This document shows, piece by piece, positions 1 through 11,842 of a stretch of 64,000 nucleotides of DNA. The stretch comes from Cylicocyclus nassatus (taxonomy: Eukaryota > Nematoda > Chromadorea > Rhabditida > Strongylidae): NCBI GenBank assembly GCA_958299035.1, contig CATQJL010000001.1, forward strand, positions 77,645,594 through 77,709,593, written 5' to 3'. How positions within the stretch are numbered: position 1 is the first letter of the stretch; the number at the start of each line of letters is the position of its first letter. The notes beneath the pieces are model-generated. The model saw only the letters and a list, made by a program, of their open reading frames with translations, searched no databases and was not told the DNA's origin. Both the position numbers and the translations under genes were made by a program.

Positions 1-1395
1 CACATTAGTGTAAATTAGAATATAGATTTTGGTCGAGCAAAAAGCATGCAAGAAAGACTCATAAAAGTGAAAAACCTCAATTCTCTCATCAAACCCAAAT
101 GATCTGAAACAAGAGATCAGACTTTTTATTGTCAATCGAAATAGCGAAATCTTGTATATATTGAGATACCAAATTGCTCAACTTGCATCAATCACAACAT
201 GAAAACGAAGAGAGGTCAAAGAAGGGTGCCATCAAAAATTTAACCATAATAAGGCGTAATCATCCTTCACCGAGAAAAAAAATTCTGAGTAGTTGATATG
301 TGATGGTAGAAACGTTGAACACTTCCTCAAAATTGCGAATAAAAGCCAAGAAAAAAAATAGCAAGTGCGAATATGGGTAAGAGCATAATCTTGCTACAAG
401 CAGGAACAAGTAAGACTTTTTGTTAGAATTCTGGGGTTAGATCCGATTTCGCGTTTACAGTTGCTTTAAGGTTTGTCTTGCCCCATCAAAAGAATCCGCC
501 CCACATTTCTGGTTTCGACCTGTTGCTTTGCATAAAAAAGTGACTTCTTTTCTTTCCAACTTAATGAATAGAAAAGGTGTAACAACATTATTCGCCAACC
601 TAATGTATTGAATTTACGAATAATTTCTGTTTACTTTGAATCTTTTTGAATTTGGAAACTTCCAAAAAATCTCACGTTCAAGATTGACGAGCTGCAAAGC
701 TCTACCCTTCGGTATTTTTTGACGAAAATGGGGGGAGGATGCACAGCTATGACTACATCATCCGAGTTTGTGGTTGAGTTTCTTTCGCTACGTTGGCGCA
801 CACTTGCAAAAAAATAAAAGAAAAACCTAGAGCAAAGAAAAAATCTCAAAAATATTCAAAAATGCTTACAAAAGTGTCGTAAGCTTGTTACTTAATTGGA
901 CTCGAATATGTAGTTAGCGAGCAAGTCAGGTAGATAGGTATTGAGATGCATTCAATTGTATTGTGTTACTGGCTAGACTTTGTGTTTACCTTTCTGTGAT
1001 TTTTTAATGGCGCACTTTGAGTGCATACATTAAATAAACAATATACATAATTGTGCATTTGTGGCATTTATCATGCTGATTGGAAATTTCAAGCTTCGGA
1101 TTTTTCTGGAGTCACAGAGAAAGGGTGTAACAGAAGTCCTCAACTTCTCCATCAACGTGATATAAGGCTGAATGCTTATCTGTATTTTGTCTGCATGATG
1201 TGTACGGATGTTGCAAAAAAATTATCCATATCTGAACCGATTTTAACTACAGTTTGACACCATCACTTCAGCGGATGTCATAAGCTACTTTGTGGTCGTA
1301 AATCATTATCGACTTCATTGTTTTCCCTCAAAATTTGTGCTAATGCTGAGGTAAGCATTGATGGAAAAGCGAGCATGATGATGCATTCTAGGTAT

Positions 1396-1692
1396 TCGTC
1401 ATACTTCGCCGTAAAAAGCCCAAAGAAGCTCGAAAAAAGCAAAAAAACGGAAAAGCCCAAAAAAGCCCAAAAGCGCCAGAACCTGGAGCATTAGTTTCGG
1501 AAACATGATGGAAACTAGAACAACTAGGTTTGAAGAATAATTAAAGATAGGACTGCGTTGCGAACACAACACTATGTTCTACCGCCAAAACTTGCGAGGG
1601 GCGTTCCGGCTCTTTCTGGCACTTTTGGCCTTTTTTCGGGCTTTTTGGGGGATTTTTTTAGCACTTTTGAGTTTTTTGGCGAAGTATGACGG
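1396..1692. repeat. A-rich foldback (inverted repeat, ~100-bp arms)
   Basis: The left arm begins CGTCATACTTCGCC and runs into A-rich sequence with repeated AAAAAGCCC. The right arm is its imperfect reverse complement and ends GGCGAAGTATGACG. The arms flank a short unique centre, so the segment can fold into one hairpin. No coding frame is supported. It is probably a foldback MITE, but I could not define a target duplication. Confidence 0.55.
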
Positions 1693-1966
1693 GTCCCTTT
1701 ATTACTTACAAGGAAGGGTCACGAAGTCGAAGTGGCCGATGACTATAAGCTGCCTACTATTATTAAGAGCATTAGTGAGAGCTTGGAACGCTGATTCCAA
1801 ATGTGCTTTTTTGTATCTGCAGAGCGTCTTTGGCAGAGAAGTTATGTGCATACTTGAGGTCAAAAAATAGCTAATGGACCCGTATGAAATTGATCGATAT
1901 AGCCATTCTAGATGTCAAATGGAAAAATAAGAAAATTGATATACTAGGCAGAAGTAGTTTGATGTA

Positions 1967-2897
1967 TTAGGTTGATGCATAATTCCTGCACCAAACTAGG
2001 TACAGACCGCAATAACTCGGGATACTCCTCTATCCCAGATAGAATTCGATATATCACTAGATAGCGCAAACCTTGCTCTACAAAACAGTGCTCAAATTTT
2101 TACACCAGCTTTGATCCACGCGAAGTTTTGAGCCGAAAACTAAAAAAAAACCATGCGTGCGAAAACCTTAAGACCAATCAAAACAAAATTGTAACTTCTT
2201 TCAAAGAGCTCCTACAAAATTTCTTTCTTGCTCACTCGTAGAAATTTTACGTAAGACATCTATCTATGAAATGGCTATATTTTTTTCTCAGCTAAACGAT
2301 GAGAATACGAAGTTTTTCATGTTTTTGCCAAATTAGCGCTGAGATGTTCTAACATTAACAGTCGTATAGTAGATGCCATTAGCAGTGAAAATTTACATTT
2401 TCAGCCTTCTAGAACTGCTAGTTTACGAGAAATGACGGATCTAGCTCTCTTCATCCGAATTTTTCTTCCCTATTTGCCAAAATTCGATATTTCTCGTAAA
2501 CCAGCTGCTGTAAAAAGCTGAAAATTCGCATTTACGCTTATAAAGTCCTATAGTATGCAACTGTCATCGCTAGAAAATTTCAGCGTTGTTTAAAAAAACA
2601 TGAGAAACTTGGTTTTTTCAATTTCTAGCTGAGAGAAAAATACAGCAACTGCATAGAGGAATGTCTTATACGAAATGACAATGCATGAGCAAGTTAGAAA
2701 TTTCAAAGGATTTTTCCGAACTGACTTTCAATTTTCGATCTTCGCTTGGATCAAAGCTGCTGCAAAACTTTAATCACTATCTTGTAGAGCTAGGTTTGCT
2801 CTATCTAATGATATGTCGAATCCTACTTGGGATGTAGGATTATTCTGAGTTATTGCGGTCTGTACCTATTTTGGTGCAGGATTTACGCATCAACCTA
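1967..2897. mobile_element. Mariner-type MITE with TTAGGTTGATGC ends
   Basis: The left end TTAGGTTGATGCATAATTCC follows a TA dinucleotide. The right end is the complement of TAGGTTGATGCGTAAATCC, and complementarity continues through TGCACCAAA, GGTACAGACCGCAATAACTC and beyond. There is no transposase frame. The next element (2903-4851) sits immediately beyond its right end, so the last bases of the right terminus are uncertain. Confidence 0.7.
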
Positions 2898-2902
2898 TCA
2901 TA

Positions 2903-4851
2903 TTAGGTCGTTCCGAAAGTACAGGGTGCGGCAAAAGTCTGGGAGCCTAGTACTTTTTCGCACAAAACGAGAATGGAAGTACCTAGAAACGAAAAATTTG
3001 GCGCACACATAATTCGAACCATTGCAGATACAGCCCAGTTCTCGAATTGCAAAACTGCCTCTTTTGGCTTCCACGCACCCCTACAAAATCTTGGCAAGTC
3101 CACCTGTCATGGCACGCAGGTACTCGTGATGGAATTCGCCCCACGCCTTCACAATAACTGCTTCTTTTACCTTGGCAAATGCGCAGCGTGATAGAGCAAA
3201 CTTTTGTCTACAACATACTTCCAAAAGAATTTTTTTGCATTGCTTAGGAATAAAAACATCGAACTTTTAATTGGAAGCATGTGTACGTCGCATATCGGAA
3301 TTTTGGCTACAATTGCGCGAATAAAAACTCAAAAATTAAAAAAGTATAAAAAGTGTTCCCATGGCCGAATCTCAATAAATTTCAATTTGGAAGACGTATT
3401 TAAAAATACAGCCTTGGTCCCAGTGCCTGTTGAGCATTCTATAGCTTTTAAATTTGTTCTGAAGACGGATTTCCACTGACACGTAGGTGACATTCGCAAA
3501 CTTTTATTTTCCGTTCATGCAAGAACAGCTCCTGGCAAAAGCGAAACTAGGATACAATAGCGCAAAGCCTCTTCTATGTTGTGCATATCGAAGTTTTGTT
3601 TATCAACAGCATCTCTGGTTACAGCAAAAATTGTAAATATAAAAAATTCTGGTTTTTTTCGCTTTGCAGAAATACTAGTTTGGTAATTTCTATTCTTACA
3701 AAAACATATGGCAGCCATTTCCAGCCAGTAAAGTGTAATTTGCAGAGGATGACAGCAGAATCATGTGGCATAAAAATTGAAATTAAAACCATCAGTATCT
3801 TTGTAATTGCAGTACTGCAAAGTTAGGCTCCCAGACTTTTGTCGCACCCTGTAATGTCGCTTTTTTTGAATGAACGCCACATTTCATGGAATCAAGATTT
3901 TCAAGAGTCCTTAGGAGCATTCGATGCAGCATTTCATCCTCTTTTTAATGGTGTTAATTTCATTGCATCCTATTCAATGAGCTCTTGAAAAATTACCAAA
4001 ATCTGCGACTTTTGCTTTTTGCCATGGTCAAGTTCGGCTACTTTTCTGAATTTTTGTACCTATTCTCCGAAGAAGTTCAAGCAATTGGTAGATTGAGCAA
4101 ACCCTATAGGACGCAAAGTAATTTTTTCTTTTCCTTAGCTTGCCCTTAGAGTTTGTGGAATCAATTTCAATGCCGTCAAATTCCATATTTAGTCAAGTCA
4201 AACCTCACAGAACAAAACCTCACAGCGACTCGGGTGTCATTCAATGCAGCTTTTTCTCCTCTTTCTAGCGGTCGCTTTTTGCTTCCGATTCATCAGGCTT
4301 TCCGAGATAAAATCATCATAATTCAACTTTTCCAAGGCACCCCAAGGTGTACCCGAAATTTTCGAAAGTTGCTAAACCGAAGCGGTGAATGCTCGTTTGG
4401 TTTGTAAAATTGTTGCCAAACCATAATCCATCTTTGTAAGTTTCAAAATCCGGAGACTTGTTTGTGTTTGATGCACTTGTGTCTGAGGCGAGAATGTTAA
4501 AATTCGGTGGTTCCATCAAAAAATCTATACAAAAGTTATGACGAGCTCTGGAAAGTGGAAAAAAGTTGTGCTGTTTCCTGTAGGGTTTGCTCCATCCATC
4601 CATTACTTGTACTCCTTCCGAGGATTGTTATAAAAGCTCAGAAAGATTGTGAAACTTGGCCGTCTCAAAAGCATAGGTCGCAGATTTTGACTCTTTTCTG
4701 GAAGCTCATTGACTGTGTTGCAACAACTTCATAACCGTTAGAAAGAGAATGAAATGCTGCATCAAATGCTACCAGAATATCTTACAAATCTTTGTTCCAC
4801 GAGATGTGGCATACGTTTGAAAAAAGCGACATTACTTTCGGAACGACCTAA
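2903..4851 (-). mobile_element. Mariner-type MITE family A, copy 1 (TTAGGTCGTTCCGAAAG ends)
   Basis: Inverted ends TTAGGTCGTTCCGAAAGTA are flanked by TA on both sides (2901-2902 and 4852-4853). Removing the nested Tc1-like element leaves about 1,017 bp, matching the 1,022-bp copy at 23511-24532. An open frame of 95 codons (4316-4603, minus) is shared with that copy on its plus strand, so the two copies lie in opposite orientations. No transposase catalytic motif was seen, so this is non-autonomous. Confidence 0.8.
2922..3851. mobile_element. Tc1-like non-autonomous element nested in family A MITE
   Basis: The terminal inverted repeat is CAGGGTGCGGCAAAAGTCTG on the left and its near-exact complement on the right. 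It is inserted at a TA that is duplicated (2920-2921 and 3852-3853) inside the left end of the surrounding MITE: the host sequence GAAAGTA resumes as ATGTCGC after it, as in the uninterrupted copy at 23511. No transposase frame is visible in the 930 bp. Confidence 0.85.
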
Positions 4852-5072
4852 TATATTCTAAGACTTGCCGCTGCTTCAATCAAAATCCAAAAAGGCTGCA
4901 GCAATTGATTTTACCCCACCCATTACCTTTCGTTTCGACTTCAAAAATTCTCACAACTGCTCTCGCGGAAGTGCTCCTGCAGATAGGAATGATACTGGAA
5001 GCAGTGCTCCAAGCTCTCACGAACAATCTGCAGCTCGTAGTGATTGGCCACTTTGACTGACCTTCCTTGTTA

Positions 5073-6407
5073 GGTTTTAGATGACACTCCTCATTGACAT
5101 GTAACGTGTGGATCCCACCACAAAGGCCTAGTATCTCCAGTTGGTGGATCCTTGTTAATAATTCTTTGATATTGAAAAGACATTCATGGAGAGATTATAT
5201 CCGGGTTTCGGTCCTAGGCCGATCGAGATTTAAGCGATCGAGTTTGTACTGGTCGAGGGTTTCCACAAATTGTCATGACTTTTAAGGGAAATGCTTGATA
5301 ACATTACCGTTTTGCATAGTATTCGCGCTGATAGCGCTCAAAAAATAATTTTATATGACATTAACTAGCTTACAAAGAAAGTATTCAGACCGACCAATGG
5401 TCGACCAATCCGAAGAAGTTGCATAGCATTGTACTTGCCTTGAAACAGCAATCTCAAGCGCAATGTAAATATGAAAACATATACAAGTTTCAATCAGTAG
5501 AGCTTGTTGACAGGCAGCAGCCTAATTGAGTCATGTTCACGGCGTTTGTGAGTTTTTCAAATAAGGAGAAAAAATACACATCAGAATTCAAACACACTCT
5601 TTCAAAAAGTTTCCCTCCAAACATGCGCTGTAGATTACTTGACAAGGAGCAAGAAACTTCGAATTCCTTGCAGGTAGTCGTGTAGATAATGAACATACAT
5701 TGAAAATCGGAGGCGAGTGGCGTAGAGGTACGGGGCGCCGCTATGACCAAAGCTCAATCCAGCCTTTGGACCATACAACACTTTAACCTTCCGTAAATTG
5801 GGACTAGAGGAATGCGGGAGGATAAAAGTACTGACTTGGTAATTGACGATTCTCGCAAGTCACTGTAAAAGGCCTGCATAAATCCAAGTAGCCTTTTCCA
5901 CTGTAGAGTAGAAGTCCCTGGCGCATGTTTACAGAGAACATTAAGATTTTCAAATCCTTTATCTGTTACCAATGTGTCACTCTGCTTCTCAGAAGCTCGC
6001 GCTGGTTTTACTATCTGAGTGCTACTCATTCTCGCGTAATGATGGCATTAAATTTCACCGCGCCATGATGACTATCGCAAATGAATTGTAAACAACTCCT
6101 CTCCAAAAGCTCTTCCGTTTGAGATTGGTAAACTTGCGTGGATGAAATCCCCTTTAAGGCTTCTTATAACTTGGTACTAGGTTGGAGGCAGTAATCACCT
6201 CGAGCTACATTTCTGTGCAAAAGCCTTTTCAAATGCTCTTTGACAAATTGTTTGTTTACGCAACCAAAATTTTTTTTCGCCTTTCTTGAAGTAATAGATT
6301 TTTGATTTTTTTTAAGTTTATTGCCTGTACATTATCTTGGAAAGCGTATCTATGGCTTTGCAATAAAGTGGTGATAGGGCTCAATTTTGCTAAGTAGAAG
6401 CCAAATA
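5073..6407. other. Intergenic, no feature recognised
   Basis: Short open frames of 60-91 codons occur on both strands, but none shows a recognisable motif, a conserved paralogue in the window or convincing coding character. I see no repeat ends here. Confidence 0.4.
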
Positions 6408-7422
6408 TTAGGTTGTCCCGAAAGTTTTGTCCGTTTTTTCAACCTATCATAAAAACTCGTAGAGCGAAGATAGAGAAACGCTCTGAGCACTACCCGACGC
6501 ATCTTTTTTCCTCTTTTCAACTGTCATGCTCCCGTGTCGGTTACTCTTTTGCTTACTGAGATAAGGGCTAAAATTTCGAGCCTGTGGTTTTTACTATGTC
6601 TAAGTTTTGGCGATTTTTCACAGTCCTCATTTTCAACTTTTGGAAGTTGATAGCACTCGGATAGCGTAAACAAAGGGCAATGCAATGCAATTTTGCGGCA
6701 TCTATAGCTAGCCTTGAAATTTTTTTAGAATTATTTTTCTGATGCTATCAAATTCCACTTTTGATGATGTCATGAACCATATGACATAAAACGGCGCACA
6801 ACTAAGGTGGCATTCGATGCAGCTTTTTCTCCTCTTTCCATTGAGTATATTTTTCCTCCAATTTGTGGGGTCTTTAGCAATAAAATTTCCATAATTATTG
6901 AATTTGATCCCGCCCCAGCGTGTACCGTAAAATGCGAAATCTTATATTTCGAAGCGGTAAACGCTCAGTTGCTTTGTAAAAATAGTGAATAATCGTGATT
7001 GATTTTTGAAAGCTTTATAATCCGATGATTTGTTGATGTTCGAGGCGTTTCTGTATTTTGGGACTTCCTAAAAGTGAAGACTTTTGGAAAAATTATATTA
7101 AAAAATACTGAAATGCCAGCTGGACAAGCCAAAAATTGCATTGCATTGCCCTTTGTTTACTCTATCTAAGCGCTATCAAAGGACTTCCAAAAGCTGAAAA
7201 TGAAGATTGTGAAAAATTGCCAAACTTGGACATAGTAAAAACCACGGGTTCGAAATTTTGGCCCTTATCTCAGTAAGCAAAAGAGTAATTGACATGGGAG
7301 CATGACAGTTAAAAAGAGGAGGAAAAGATGCGTTGGGTAGTGCTCAGAGCGTTTCTCTATCTTCGCTCTACGAGTTTTTATGATAGGTTGAAAAAACGGA
7401 CAAAACTTTCGGGACAACCTAA
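6408..7422. mobile_element. Mariner-type MITE with ~300-bp inverted repeats
   Basis: The ends are TTAGGTTGTCCCGAAAGTTT and complement, flanked by TA (6406-6407 and 7423-7424). Complementarity continues inward for about 300 bp on each side, through ACGGACAAAAC, the ACTCGTAGAGCGAAGATAG block and the TTGCATTGCATTGCCCTTTG block near 6690 and 7140. The centre carries the GCATTCGATGCAGC module seen in other MITE families here. No transposase is encoded. Confidence 0.85.
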
Positions 7423-7424
7423 TA

Positions 7425-8566
7425 CATTAGTTTGACTCACAATTTTCGAGATATCGACTCAATGTATCCGCTTTATTTTTGCAAAGTGGGCTTTCATGAT
7501 GGTAGGCATGCTCTACGCAGAATTTGGGCACAGATGTTGGTTGGAACCGCTCTACGAATTTCGTGACAGACAGACGTTCAGACAGACGCACACACAAACG
7601 TAAACACCCTTTGCCCCTTATTCTTAGTTGTGATCCTTTGTAATTAAACCGTTTCAAGGCGAGTGCGATGGATATGCAGCTTGCTTAAGATTGCTGATTT
7701 GAGTTCTGACCACTTTTATTGTCAGTTAAAAAAGCAGTGAACTAAAACTTTATTCAAATACTCTGTTTTTTTTTCGAAGAAAGCACGTAATTTCATCTTT
7801 ATAATGAATAGGATAGCAGGCGAAGTAAAAAGTCCCGAGAAACACAAGTTTCAGTTCAGCCTAAAACTAAGTTGCCAAAAACGCACTTCAAGCTGTTTAT
7901 CTTTGAGTTGATATGAAATTAGCGAAGTTGGCAGACTACGTATGGGAATGATGGAAGGTTAAAAGTCAAATTAGTGGAAGAAATTCCTTCCAAAAAAAAA
8001 TTCGTCCTAAAATCTCAGTATGCACTAGTTTACTTTATAGCAGGATTCAATCGCACAGGAAATGCAAAAACGGAAAACTCATAAGATCTTATTCGCTTAC
8101 GGCTGTGAGCTCAAAACACGAAAGTCAAATATCTTACAAATCTTGCAACCACACTTGAAATTTACGATTTGCAGTTGAACATGTAATAGCCAAAACTAAA
8201 ATTCAATACGTTTTCTTTTAGTTTTTTCTTTGCTCTATGAAAGTTTTCGAAACCCAAGCAAACAGCTCGTGAATTATGTATGAGAAAAATGCGGCTACCA
8301 TGCTGTGCACAGTCCAGTCCCCTATTCCATAATCGTGTTTCTCGTGTAATTTCTCGTACTGACAGTCTGTTTCGAAGCTTTGACTGGGCAGTTTCCAAAG
8401 TTTGTTCTATTGCCTATCACATAATGATTGCGCAATGAGTGTTTATTTCTTTTATAACAATTGACAGCTAGATGAAGTGATCAAACTTGATTGATGCTAT
8501 ACACTCCAGATTAATGACAAAATTCGAGGAACATTCTCGAATTTGTGGAACAAATAAAATGTTGGG
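7425..8566. other. Intergenic, no gene recognised
   Basis: There is a short GACAGACAGACGTTCAGACAGA-like simple-repeat stretch near 7563-7600, of the sort found in untranslated ends of retroelements. No terminal repeats or coding motifs were found in the rest. Confidence 0.35.
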
Positions 8567-9127
8567 ATTTATTTTATTTTATTTTACACTCAAGTTGCAC
8601 TAAAGAACAAAAAAAGTAAAACTTTAACACGTCGAACAATAACATGGTATCAGCTGGTATCAGCTTGTCCATGGCTTCAGGAATATAAACGACGGACGTA
8701 TAGGCAATGCACTAACCTAAGGCCCAAAAATATAGCGAAATCTGATCCAAATGTCTGATGAGTGTAAATACCGCTTGAGAAATAAAGAATGAATAGAAAA
8801 TCTTGCATCCTCCAAATTTATTTCGAAGAACTCTTTTTGAGTGCCAGCGAGCTTACGGGCGAAAACTAACTGACAGACCCCAGATGAAGATACATTTTGG
8901 AGGATAGCAAGACTCAAGTTGAAGTGCCAGTTAAGGCTTGCCAGTAAGGCATAGAACTAAGGCATAAGCGGAAGTGATCCTGGGCACTTAGATGTGACTG
9001 TAATGGGAAGACAATACGAGGTCGAATCATGTACCCTGGCAGATGAGGCAAGCTGGCGTGACTATTAGTGAAGCAAGATTTACGCTAGGAAAGTGAACAA
9101 ACAAAAATAGATAGCTGGCAAAGTAAC

Positions 9128-9610
9128 TCAATGTTTTGATTTGACTATCCAAAAATGAAGCGAAATGCATTTGCTAAGTAGACTGGGTTGAAGATTTGGC
9201 GAGGTATGGAGGGCTCGCGAGTGTGGGCGACTTGACGAGGTACATACGCCATCTGATTCGTCGACGAGTAAAAGAGTTGAAAGGCATAAAAAATCGTTTT
9301 TTTCCAATTTGCGATAGTATAGACCAAACCTACCTGATCGTTCGCTGCATGGTCTAAATATCCAAAACTTGCTAGCTTTGAGTCTTGTTTCTAAGCGCAG
9401 AATTCGAAAACACAAAGTAAAATCATGCAGAACGCGTCTATACAATAAGCTCTGCAGGTTCAGTTTATTTAACCGCAACCTGTAGGAGGGTAAAGCCTGT
9501 GGGTAATTCAAATTGGGAAAACATCTATAAAATAATTTTCTGGTGAACGTTTCTTGGATTTTTTCAGCTTCGATGTCCTTTTGTAAATAAACTCCAAATA
9601 GGCGAGGCAT
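9128..9610 (-). pseudogene. LINE C-terminal domain fragment
   Basis: The 160-codon frame contains LPSYRLRLNKLNLQSLLYRR followed by a hydrophobic LHDFTLCFRI run, the usual pattern after the thumb of CR1-type LINE polyproteins, where the domain lies between the RT and the 3' end. The second LINE in this window has the matching domain at 49797-50065 (AFKIFKGELRLKTSTFW). The frame is separated from the RT at 9926 by frameshifts, so no full protein can be made. Confidence 0.6.
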
Positions 9611-9925
9611 ATTCTAAATGCGACAAGACACAGCTTTTGTAGAGTCTTAAAAAACCTTCGGATCATTGCTATGTTTGCCTCAAAAAATAGTAAAAAGAAT
9701 TGCGGAAGACTTTTTGATAACAAGATCGATATGAAATTTGAATGAAAGAGGAGGCGTCAATCATGACACCAAGATCACGCATAGGGTTAGCAAATTCAAG
9801 ACCAACACCGTCGGTGCTACGGCAGGGTAAATCCCCAAGATGCATAACAGTAGTCTTAGAAGCATTTAGAAAGATGTCTCAATCCTTGAACCAGATTTCC
9901 ATTTTGCTGATGGAGGAAGAAAGTG

Positions 9926-10714
9926 TCATGAAGGCTTCACTTTGATAATCAGAATCATAACAGAATAAATATTTATGTCGTCAGCAAACATTTGTGTCTT
10001 AATACTTGGATGGGTTTTCAGATATGCAAGTAATTCAGCAACGTAAGTCAAGAATAATAACAGTGAGAGAATTCCACCCTGAGAAGCGCCACTACTGCAT
10101 CGGTATCGCTCAGAATACTTGTACCCAACGCGCACAGTCATGCCTCTATCCTCCAAGTAGGAAGCTAGCCACCCTAGAAGAGTACCTCTTGTGCCATAGC
10201 TTGCCAATTTTAGGAGAAGCTTGTTGTGATTTACTTTACCAAAAGCCTTTGAAAAATCAAAATAGATAATACCTACAGATTGACCATTGTTGAGAGCAGT
10301 GGTCCATTCAAATATAGAGTCAATAAGCAAAGCAGTTGTTGATGAGCCCGGAAGAAATCCGTGTTGTCCACGAGGAATAACATTATGCTCATCAAACCAT
10401 TTGAACAACTTTCTTCTGATTATCTCATCAAGAATCTTACCAGCAGAAGGCATTATACTAACTACTGGGTCGAAAATTCGCCAAGGTACCATTACATCCT
10501 TTTTTAAAATTGCCGTAACTAAGGCTTCTTTCCAAATCGTAGGTACTACACCCGCTGAGAGAGACATTGAAGATGTGGGAAGAATGCACAAGGTGTGGGC
10601 ACAGTTTCTATAAACAATTTGCGGAATCCCATCAAATGTAATAGTCGCAACTGACTTCAAGTTTTTCAGTATTCCAAAGACAATATCAGGGCTGACTGAC
10701 TGACACTTCTCCAC
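9926..10714 (-). pseudogene. LINE reverse transcriptase fragment
   Basis: The 262-codon frame carries the RT motifs of non-LTR retrotransposons in order: VVPTIWKEALVTAILKKD, then HGFLPGSSTTALL, IIYFDFSKAFGKVNHNKLL (motif A), SGASQGGILSLLLFLTYV (motif B) and MFADDINIYS (motif C, the catalytic FADD). A glycine replaces the usual aspartate in SKAFDKV. The frame starts after DGIPQIVYRNCA, the usual N-terminal RT motif. The protein would copy the LINE RNA at a nicked target, but it is uncoupled from endonuclease and thumb by frame breaks. Confidence 0.85.
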
Positions 10715-11162
10715 ACGATTCAGACAGGTTGAACAAAGAGTAACCCTGGACCGACTCCTTATGTGTTTATGAATACTTTGGCGAAGAATTTACCCAAAGC
10801 CTCTGCTTTCTCCTGGTCCTCTCTATAATGATTTTCGGCTTCATTAACCAAAAATGGCAGACTAGTCTCTCTTTTAGTAATACGACATTTGAGAAGGCGG
10901 AGCAATGCTGTGCTAGAACGCCTAGCCAAAAGAGTCTCTCAATGGCACAAAAATTTTTTGAGGTGATGATCTAGATTGAGGCAAACTTTCTTATGTAAGT
11001 CATCACACATGGGGTTAGGTAAGAAGCAAATAGCAGCGATTTTTGTTCAATTGAGTTACGAATATGAGGGGATAGTCTTGGGAAGGAGCTTTCATTGAGG
11101 TAAAAGGAACACATTTGGCGAAGATATTATGGCCCGTAGTAAAGCTTGATCAGTTGAGGTGA

Positions 11163-11820
11163 ACTCAACTTATCCCGTCATTTAAGCTTAGGTGAGGTAA
11201 ACTGATGACCGTCCACCTTCCCATGCTATAAGATGGTCAAGTCAACTGATAGTTGGCCATCTGTCCACCTGCTGCAGTCAACTGTTCCACATCCGTTCAC
11301 GTTGAGTTGAACTGAACGTGAACGGATGTTAGAGGAATGCAAATAGCGTGTAAAAGAGGAGACGCAGACAAGAGTTGACTGCATCTAACCATAAGTTGCT
11401 CCTGAGTAACTTACGATACACACAGCTTTGCCAAAAAATGCAGAAAAAATCGGCGCAAAACTGCACAACCGCGCCCGAAAAGGAGAGGATCGATGAGCAG
11501 CTGATTTTAACGAGGAAAACAAAAAAAAACAAATTCTTCTCTTTTTTGTAAACCTTACCGGTTTTTTTTCACTAGCTGTCCAAAACAAGAACTCATTTAT
11601 TCATTCCACTGAATTCACGATGCAACCATTTCGTTTTTTCATAAAATTTTCGTCACAAATTGTGTTTTTGTTTTATCCATTGCATTTGCTAGGCGAAATC
11701 CTTGATAGCGGTCATCATCGATTGCGTAGTGGCCGCTATCAAAGATTGCCCAGCGATGCATCAAAATGTGTGTCACTAGTCAGACTCGAACCACGGCCGC
11801 GCGCGTGTAATTGCAACCGC
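11163..11820. other. Insertion(s) interrupting the LINE linker
   Basis: LINE-like coding stops at about 11840 and resumes near 11150. The intervening ~660 bp has no LINE character. It holds a perfect 15-bp hairpin, a SINE-like tRNA head, and a GATAGCGGTCATCATCG...GTGGCCGCTATC inverted motif at about 11706-11740. I could not define outer boundaries. Confidence 0.4.
11289..11329. repeat. Perfect 15-bp hairpin
   Basis: ACATCCGTTCACGTT at 11289-11303 is exactly complementary to AACGTGAACGGATGT at 11315-11329, with an 11-nt loop. Partial copies of the GTCAACTG/AGTTGA words occur just upstream, so this is probably one end or the core of a small foldback repeat. Confidence 0.75.
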
Positions 11821-11842
11821 TTACCCGTTTGACCAAACCAGC
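11760..11842 (-). ncRNA. tRNA-derived SINE head or tRNA relic
   Basis: On the minus strand, TGGTCAAACGG (11835-11825) fits the RNA polymerase III A box TRGYNNARNGG at every position. GGTTCGAGTCT (11792-11782) matches the B box GGTTCGANTCC at all but the last base. The 32-nt gap is normal for a tRNA. The flanks do not form an acceptor stem, so it is not a functional tRNA. Its start coincides with where the LINE coding frame breaks, which suggests a SINE inserted into the LINE. The tail was not identified. Confidence 0.5.

Larger units (their letters stand above)
1709..5069. mobile_element. Harbinger-type MITE, copy 1, split by nested insertions
   Basis: The ends are inverted: CAAGGAAGGGTCACGAAGTC on the left and the complement of CAAGGAAGGTCAGTCAAAGT on the right, each followed by a GTGGCC(A/G)AT block and a GAGCTGC-like block. 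TTA lies directly outside both ends (1706-1708 and 5070-5072), a 3-bp target duplication of the PIF/Harbinger kind. Related copies at 13192-13644 and 24800-25250 are only ~450 bp. The extra length here comes from the insertions at 1967-2897 and 2903-4851. No transposase is visible. Confidence 0.65.

Noticed and set aside
1574..1870. 98-codon frame with a hydrophobic start
   Set aside because: Its N-terminal half lies in the A/T-rich arm of the foldback at 1396-1692 and the rest crosses a MITE border, so it is not a gene.
11760..11842. Functional tRNA gene
   Set aside because: A and B boxes are present, but the flanking sequences do not pair into an acceptor stem.
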